Assembly (NCBI GenBank): GCA_013202845.1 | Contig: JABMPT010000003.1 | Span: 1 to 64,000, forward strand | From: Candidatus Woesearchaeota archaeon | GTDB lineage: Archaea > Nanobdellota > Nanobdellia > Woesearchaeales > GCA-2686295 | Reading direction: 5' to 3' | Length of the DNA stretch: 64,000 bases | Part shown: positions 58,301-64,000 of the stretch, piece after piece | Position numbering within the stretch: the stretch's first letter is position 1 | Layout of the letters: every line of letters begins with the position of its first letter | Made by a program: the position numbers and the translations under genes | The notes under the pieces: generated by a model | What the model was told of the DNA's origin: nothing | What the model saw: only the letters and a program-made list of their open reading frames with translations | Database searches by the model: none

Positions 58301-59142
58301 AAAAAGGAGAGATAAGCCAAAGATATTTGATGGGAATAATTCTTCTAGTAATATTTTTGTTTGGTTCAGCTCTTTTTGCAAATAAAACAGGCAGTTGGAT
58401 GCAATCTTTCTTTGCAGAAAGTGAATGTGAAAGAGAAGTTATTTCACACGCAAAGATGATAAAGCTGAGTCAGGGAAAGAAAGTAATTCCTATACATTGT
58501 CCAACAATTGTAGAAACCTTGGATGGAGAAACAGAGGAAGAGATAAAATCCCAAGTGGCAGAAAGGATGAGACGCACCTGGGATGCCTGGCAGGAAGGAA
58601 AAGAAAACTTGTTTGGAAATGATAGAGCAGTCTATTGTCACACACATTATGTTTTGGATTTTAAAAATGAGGATATAGAAGTCAATAAATTCAATAAATT
58701 CCTTGCAGAAACGTATATACCGGGACAAAAATATAGCTATTTGCAATACTTATCAGGATTTACCAATAATGAAGAATTCAGTGTAGAAACTTTGAAAGGA
58801 AATCCGGAACTGGAAAAAATGACTGATCAGTTTGGAACAGATACAAAAAAAGCTATTCTATTTGTATATGTAAAAGACAGAGATTGGATAAAAGAAACTA
58901 TAGGTATCATAAAAAACGCGGGGGTGGGAGGAGTTTTAATTGGCGGTGCAACTGCAATAATATTTATGAGTACATCACCTGTGATTTTCATCATAGGTGG
59001 AATCGCGGGAGGAATCATAGGAGTTGAAATTTCAGAAGATCAACCTTTATGGGTTGCTTATCCTCAACTGATAGAATACGATGCTGAAGAATTTGAAAAT
59101 CTCGATTGTGAGATTGCACCCACAAAGCAAACAAATAAATAG
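58297..59142 (+). CDS. single-TM N-terminus protein with a second Gly-rich C-terminal hydrophobic segment
   Basis: MKKGEISQRYLMGIILLVIFLFGSALF; GVGGVLIGGATAIIFMSTSPVIFIIGGIAGGIIG; start at 58297 overlaps previous stop (ATGA). Confidence 0.62.
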   Translation: MKKGEISQRYLMGIILLVIFLFGSALFANKTGSWMQSFFAESECEREVISHAKMIKLSQGKKVIPIHCPTIVETLDGETEEEIKSQVAERMRRTWDAWQEGKENLFGNDRAVYCHTHYVLDFKNEDIEVNKFNKFLAETYIPGQKYSYLQYLSGFTNNEEFSVETLKGNPELEKMTDQFGTDTKKAILFVYVKDRDWIKETIGIIKNAGVGGVLIGGATAIIFMSTSPVIFIIGGIAGGIIGVEISEDQPLWVAYPQLIEYDAEEFENLDCEIAPTKQTNK

Positions 59143-59152
59143 TATAAAAAAA

Positions 59153-59320
59153 ATGAAGATAAAGAAGATGAAACTCTTGAAAAAAGGCATGGAGATGCAG
59201 TGGTTGATATCTTGGGTGATAGTACTGATTATATTGGTAATAGTAATCATGTATGGTGTTATGAGTGGAGGCGAGCAATCTGGCAACTTAATCGACAGAA
59301 TACTTGCATATATATCTTGA
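59153..59320 (+). CDS. 55-aa single-TM microprotein
   Basis: MKIKKMKLLKKGMEMQWLISWVIVLIILVIVIMYGVMSGGEQSGNLIDRILAYIS. Confidence 0.6.
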   Translation: MKIKKMKLLKKGMEMQWLISWVIVLIILVIVIMYGVMSGGEQSGNLIDRILAYIS

Positions 59321-59322
59321 AA

Positions 59323-59775
59323 ATGAAGAAAGGACAATCAGATATGACTTGGGGCAAAATACTCTCTGTATCGCTAGGATTATTCTTATTAGTAGTTATA
59401 ATATTAGGTGTGCCACAAACATTGATTGCAAAATACAGAGATGCAGGCGACATCGTAGATAATAGCAAACTGGGAGATGAGATAAGACTGATTGGATTGA
59501 ATCCTCCAGATGCTTTCAGCGATAAAGTCACTATAAAATATGAACTAATAAGTTTACTTGACAAAACAGATTTTTCTTTAAAAGTTTATAATTATAATCA
59601 AGAATTGAAAGTGACAATTGAATTCAAAGACCAGAGACCTGGAGAGCGCACCATAGAATGGGATGGTATGAATGAAAAAGGAGATGAATTGGAACCAGGA
59701 ACCTATTATTTAATATTGGCAGTCGGTTCAAAAGAGACAGATCTTGAAGAAGGAGAAATTCAGAAGCTATCCTAA
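59323..59775 (+). CDS. pilin-like protein with FlgD-like Ig domain
   Basis: MKKGQSDMTWGKILSVSLGLFLLVVIILG; VTIEFKDQRPGERTIEWDGMNEKGDELEPGTYYLILAVG. Confidence 0.65.
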   Translation: MKKGQSDMTWGKILSVSLGLFLLVVIILGVPQTLIAKYRDAGDIVDNSKLGDEIRLIGLNPPDAFSDKVTIKYELISLLDKTDFSLKVYNYNQELKVTIEFKDQRPGERTIEWDGMNEKGDELEPGTYYLILAVGSKETDLEEGEIQKLS

Positions 59776-59789
59776 TAATTGAAATTTAC

Positions 59790-59803
59790 AAAAAATTTAT
59801 ATA
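59790..59803 (+). promoter_or_regulatory. probable TATA box of the mini-pilin transcription unit
   Basis: AAAAAATTTATATAG about 50 nt upstream of the GAGGTGA SD and ATG 59847. Confidence 0.5.
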
Positions 59804-59846
59804 GTCATTATCCTAAGGTAAAATAAGTATAGCGAGGTGAATTAGC

Positions 59847-60095
59847 ATGTTCAAAAATAAGAAAGGACAAGGACTGAGCATAAATGTTATAATAATAGCT
59901 GCAATAGCATTATTAGTGCTTGTTATATTATCTGTTCTATTGTTAAGAAGTGGAGGAGAGCTAGTCGTTGATTGTAACGATGTAAACGGTGTATGCGTTG
60001 GAAACTGCGCAGATGCAGGAGAACTATACACAAGTTATTCAACTGCTAAATGCCCTCTTGAGGAACAAGTTTGTTGCATACCTATCAAAAAATGA
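59847..60095 (+). CDS. Cys-rich mini-pilin 1
   Basis: KKGQGLSINVIIIAAIALLVLVILSVLLLRSG + C-x6-C-x3-C-x14-C-x6-CC. Confidence 0.72.
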   Translation: MFKNKKGQGLSINVIIIAAIALLVLVILSVLLLRSGGELVVDCNDVNGVCVGNCADAGELYTSYSTAKCPLEEQVCCIPIKK

Positions 60096-60334
60096 TTAGA
60101 AGTAGAAAAGGACAAGGACTGAGCATAAACACCATAATTATAGCAGCGATTGGAATACTTGTTCTCGTAATACTAGCATTGCTTGTTGCAAGATCAGGCT
60201 CACATGTTTCTGATAACACAGAATGCATAAAAAAAGCGGCTGTATGTCAAAAAACTTGTGATGAAGATAAACAAGTTAGTACATACGCAGGAGAATTCTG
60301 TACTGGTAGTTTGTGGTGTTGTCGCCCTGTTTAG
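60092..60334 (+). CDS. Cys-rich mini-pilin 2
   Basis: RKGQGLSINTIIIAAIGILVLVILALLVARSG + C-x6-C-x3-C-x13-C-x5-CC; ATGA overlap. Confidence 0.72.
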   Translation: MIRSRKGQGLSINTIIIAAIGILVLVILALLVARSGSHVSDNTECIKKAAVCQKTCDEDKQVSTYAGEFCTGSLWCCRPV

Positions 60335-60338
60335 AAGA

Positions 60339-60686
60339 ATGACTGTCAAAAAGAAAGGACAGGGAAACATGACTTTTCCCCAATTCATAGGCGCATTTAT
60401 ACTTGTGCTGGTAGTTGCTTTTGGAATCGTTCTTGTGATGAAAAGCCTTAAACCTTCTCAGGAACTTAATAATTGCAAACCAACCTATGGAGATTGCATG
60501 ACTGCAGAGGATTGCAAGGATATAGGACAGGAATATCCTGGTAAAGAATGCGAAGAAGAAAGACATGTCTGCTGTTCAACAAGCGAAAACATTGCAGGAG
60601 TTGCTGAAGAACCAGAAGAGCCTGAAGAGGAGGAAACAGAGGAAGACGCACAAAAGTTCAATAACGAAGGAGATCAAAATGCTTAG
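60339..60686 (+). CDS. Cys-rich mini-pilin 3 with acidic C-terminal tail
   Basis: KKKGQGNMTFPQFIGAFILVLVVAFGIVLVMKS + C-x6-C-x5-C-x11-C-x6-CC. Confidence 0.7.
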   Translation: MTVKKKGQGNMTFPQFIGAFILVLVVAFGIVLVMKSLKPSQELNNCKPTYGDCMTAEDCKDIGQEYPGKECEEERHVCCSTSENIAGVAEEPEEPEEEETEEDAQKFNNEGDQNA

Positions 60687-60960
60687 AAAAAAAGGTACTT
60701 GGACATTCATGCAAGGAGCTCTCATGTTTGTTTTTATATTTTTAATAGCAAGCACAATATTTGCAAGACAATACGTGGATAAGACTGATGATGCTACAAG
60801 CTTCAGTGATTGTCAAAACATACCTGGAATAAAGAACGGAACTTGTGTAGCTAATGTCGCTGAATGCGATACCTTAAACGGATACAGTTATTCACCTGAC
60901 TCATTTGGATGTCCTACTAAATTAGAACCTGACAAGAAGATCTGTTGCACAATTTCTTAG
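60679..60960 (+). CDS. Cys-rich mini-pilin 4
   Basis: MLRKKGTWTFMQGALMFVFIFLIASTIFARQ + C-x10-C-x6-C-x14-C-x10-CC. Confidence 0.68.
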   Translation: MLRKKGTWTFMQGALMFVFIFLIASTIFARQYVDKTDDATSFSDCQNIPGIKNGTCVANVAECDTLNGYSYSPDSFGCPTKLEPDKKICCTIS

Positions 60961-60966
60961 CTTAAA

Positions 60967-62280
60967 ATGAAAAAAGGAATTTTTGGTTTTAAAGGTATTA
61001 CTAACTTGATATTAGTGGCCTTATCAATCTTTGTTGTTGTTTCTGCAATGACAAAAGTATTGGCGCCTTATTTAGGCTCTGAGACAAGAACCCCTTCTTA
61101 TGAAAACTTTCAGTTATTGGCAAGTGCGGTAGATGGTCTTGTCAGCTTAAAAAGCCAGTCAGCTATAGGTAGCATAATTTTGGAAATCGAACCCGGATAT
61201 GTAATCATCGGATTTGAGCATGACAAGGACAAAGCTAATTATTTTCATACTGAACTAGACAAGCCTAAAGATGAAAAACTGTGCGGAAATGAAGCCTGTA
61301 TCTGCTTGTTTAAGGTGGAATCCAAGAAATATGGAAAAATAAAAAAAGTTGTTGATTGTGTAAAAACAAGTAAAGCAAGGTTTTACAGTAGGTCATTAAC
61401 TTACAAAAAGATGGGATGTGGACGAGAGGACGAAAGAAATCTCTGCTATTCAACAGAACACGGGATTCCTGTCTGTACAACTGTAGCGCAAAAAACATAC
61501 TTTGTTGGAAACAAAGAATTTGCAGACAGACAACTATGTTTCCTAGGAAAACACTTTCCAGGATATGATGAAGACGACGAAGTTATCTGGAGTACTCAAG
61601 AAATGCTAATCCAAGTTAAAACATCGCCTAATGATGAGAAAGAAGTGTTCATAGACTTAAAAACAGAAGATAACTTGTTAAGATACAAATTCATAAATAT
61701 CTGTCCAACAGAGTCGGACACTCGATGTATAGGCCGACACTATGATTATGTGTTCACAGAAAACATTGTTGGTGAAGATAAAACTTTTGCATGTAAATTT
61801 GATTATCAAAAAAACAAATGCATAAATGAAAACATAGAAGAATGTCCAATAGGACCAATTTCTGAAAAATGTGCTTGTGGAGAAACAGCTTATGAATTTG
61901 GATTCTGCATAAAGGAAAACAACGTACTTAGACATAAAAACAAGGAACTTCCAGAAGGTTACTGCTTTGGTAATAAGATTGATGCCTGTGAAAAATACAA
62001 GACAGATAATGACTATGAAAGCGATAAATATGCCTGCACATTCAACATCTGTGGAGTTGCAGAGATAGGTTGTTACTGGGATACTAAAGGAGCTTTAGTT
62101 GGAGGACTAAAAAAAGACGCATGTGAAACTTGTCCTGCTCCATGTAACTGTAACAATTTGTATGATGAGGAATGGATTAAAGAAGCAAACCCTTGTGGAT
62201 GTGAGTGCAATCCACCAGCGGCTCAGAGCACAAATCTTCTTCCAATTACTGATCCGACAGTGATGCCCCCATATATATAA
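60967..62280 (+). CDS. large Cys-rich extracytoplasmic protein with N-terminal TM
   Basis: MKKGIFGFKGITNLILVALSIFVVVSAM; many Cys pairs in C-terminal half (CETCPAPCNCNNLY..CGCEC). Confidence 0.65.
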   Translation: MKKGIFGFKGITNLILVALSIFVVVSAMTKVLAPYLGSETRTPSYENFQLLASAVDGLVSLKSQSAIGSIILEIEPGYVIIGFEHDKDKANYFHTELDKPKDEKLCGNEACICLFKVESKKYGKIKKVVDCVKTSKARFYSRSLTYKKMGCGREDERNLCYSTEHGIPVCTTVAQKTYFVGNKEFADRQLCFLGKHFPGYDEDDEVIWSTQEMLIQVKTSPNDEKEVFIDLKTEDNLLRYKFINICPTESDTRCIGRHYDYVFTENIVGEDKTFACKFDYQKNKCINENIEECPIGPISEKCACGETAYEFGFCIKENNVLRHKNKELPEGYCFGNKIDACEKYKTDNDYESDKYACTFNICGVAEIGCYWDTKGALVGGLKKDACETCPAPCNCNNLYDEEWIKEANPCGCECNPPAAQSTNLLPITDPTVMPPYI

Positions 62281-62336
62281 AACCGCTTCTTCTCAAATAC
62301 AAAAATTTTTAAACTTTTAAAGCCAAATTTTTTCTT

Positions 62337-63176
62337 ATGAATAAAAGAGGGAATGAGCGAAAGATTATTTTCTTGACTTCAATGATGATGGCTGCCTTAA
62401 TTGTCGGCCTTCTAATGTTTAGAGCTGTCAGCAATTTCTTAGATGATACAACCTACTGGAGACTCTATTATTCAAGAGATCTTGGACTATTAATGGATAT
62501 GGGACAAGCTGGAAGAGGAATAATAGAGTTGAATTATGAATTAGTGAACAGCGCCAAGCCATTAGTGTTCAGACTTACTGAGAATGCAGTTGGATTGTAT
62601 GATTACAATCCAAAAATAAATAATCCTATCCCGACAAGCTTCAGATTCGCAAGAGACAGCAAAATAATCATTGAACCAAACGAAGTATTCAGTTCATACG
62701 TTAAGATATACTTTTCAGAAAGCAAGACAAGAATAAGCGAGGAACCATTAAAAGAGGAAATCTGTCCTGAAATAGACACAACTGCGGATCCTACGCAAAC
62801 AAGCATCTTTGTAAAGTCAGACACCCCTATATTTGAAGCATTGGTAAAAAATGAGTTAGCAGAATTCAACATTGTGGATTCTGAAAAAAATGCAGACTTA
62901 ACTATTATCTTACAAAAAAGTGATGATGAAGGATTGAATTTCTACTATCATAAAAGCGCTAGAAGAAGCGAAAAGCTTAGCTGCTTGATGAAAAACAGCA
63001 TACTACAGGATGATTCAATTACAATAAAAGTGACCAGCTTGCAAAACATAGCTCAAGACTCACAATGGTTTGAGACATTAGAAAACTCGAAATTAGGACT
63101 TGTAGTGGAAGTCAAAGAGCCGTCAAATGATTTACTGAAACTAATAGCAGAAGGGGTGAAGAATTACTATGGATGA
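62337..63176 (+). CDS. single-TM N-terminus protein, surface cluster
   Basis: MNKRGNERKIIFLTSMMMAALIVGLLMFRAV. Confidence 0.6.
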   Translation: MNKRGNERKIIFLTSMMMAALIVGLLMFRAVSNFLDDTTYWRLYYSRDLGLLMDMGQAGRGIIELNYELVNSAKPLVFRLTENAVGLYDYNPKINNPIPTSFRFARDSKIIIEPNEVFSSYVKIYFSESKTRISEEPLKEEICPEIDTTADPTQTSIFVKSDTPIFEALVKNELAEFNIVDSEKNADLTIILQKSDDEGLNFYYHKSARRSEKLSCLMKNSILQDDSITIKVTSLQNIAQDSQWFETLENSKLGLVVEVKEPSNDLLKLIAEGVKNYYG

Positions 63177-63660
63177 ACCCGGTGATGACGAAGAAATTTG
63201 GATAATGCAGATGATACCTAAAATAATATTTTTAGGTGCTGCTGTAACTATCATATTATTCTTCGCTTATTTCTTCACAATCAACACTGTATCAACTGAT
63301 AACATGGAGATGAGCGTTTTCTACAACAGATTACTATACTCCACAAATGCGATGGCATATTATGATGAGGATTTAGGAAGAAGTTATCTAGGATTCATTG
63401 ATTTAGAAAAACTAAACAGCGAAAACCTGGAAAAAGCAATAGACTACTCTGGCAGATATTTCACAGCCAACCTCACACTCCAAGGTAAAGATTCTGTGTA
63501 TTATCAGAAAGATTTGTTCGAACTCTTAAAACCAGTCAGAAAGTTAGAAGGTCCTGGCGGCGCAGATTATAGAGTAAAAGAATTGAGGGTTTCCTACCTT
63601 GAAAATGGCCAACAAAAAACAGGATTATTAAGGATTGAAATATTAAAAGCGAAATCATGA
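63169..63660 (+). CDS. single-TM protein, surface cluster
   Basis: IIFLGAAVTIILFFAYFFTINTV; overlaps upstream gene. Confidence 0.58.
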   Translation: MDEPGDDEEIWIMQMIPKIIFLGAAVTIILFFAYFFTINTVSTDNMEMSVFYNRLLYSTNAMAYYDEDLGRSYLGFIDLEKLNSENLEKAIDYSGRYFTANLTLQGKDSVYYQKDLFELLKPVRKLEGPGGADYRVKELRVSYLENGQQKTGLLRIEILKAKS

Positions 63661-64000
63661 TAATGAACAAAAAAGGATTTGCAGAAGCAGCATCAAACAT
63701 GTTTGGATACTTGTTTCTGTTCTTTCTAACATTGATTTTTTGGATAATAGCAGCATATATACAGGGAGAAATGAATGAAAATCTAAATAAGCAAACATCC
63801 ATTGATGATTCAAAAACAAACCTGTTATTATTCCTAAGAGAGCCAGTGCCAGGAAAAGACTATGCTGTAGCAGAACTGCTAATAGAATCAGAATTCGACT
63901 TCAACAAGAGAAAAGAACTCAGGGAACTAACTGAAAAAAGATTTGATGAAAAATACGGAGAAAACTGGAAACTAAAGATAAAATATCCCAACAAATCAGG
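63657..64000 (+). CDS. partial single-TM protein continuing past window end
   Basis: MIMNKKGFAEAASNMFGYLFLFFLTLIFWIIAAYIQ.. open to base 64000; ATGA overlap. Confidence 0.6.
   Translation, partial: MIMNKKGFAEAASNMFGYLFLFFLTLIFWIIAAYIQGEMNENLNKQTSIDDSKTNLLLFLREPVPGKDYAVAELLIESEFDFNKRKELRELTEKRFDEKYGENWKLKIKYPNKS

Overview
The window is most likely a chromosomal segment from an archaeon, probably DPANN (Woesearchaeales/Pacearchaeales-like; inferred from gene content, not tested). It can be read in four parts. (1) 1-25.5 kb is mostly housekeeping: tRNA-Arg (partial), tRNA-Cys, TrmI-like methyltransferase, ABCE1, PolB, an MCM-like AAA+ ATPase with a separately encoded winged-helix domain, CutA, MscS, PCMT, GAPDH, PGK, RNase P Rpr2, Bud32, a Lon-like protease, a presenilin-like protease and SRP RNA. 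(2) 26.3-34.5 kb is a candidate defence island: a small AbrB-like protein, a DNA methyltransferase, a GHKL-ATPase/PD-(D/E)XK fusion, and a type IIG-like R-M gene coupled to two small accessory genes. (3) 34.5-41.1 kb has LeuRS and a ribosomal-protein/RNA-polymerase operon with an embedded tRNA-Leu. (4) 41.3-64 kb is one long co-directional locus of about 22 genes. It encodes giant Cys-rich surface proteins and many small proteins with class III (type IV pilin-like) N-termini, including four tandem mini-pilins that share a C-terminal six-cysteine ...CC module. The fourth part is my best candidate for an undescribed system. Other strong observations are an ABCE1 that keeps ligands for exactly one [4Fe-4S] cluster and a split MCM. 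All family calls come from reading motifs by eye; no database search was run.
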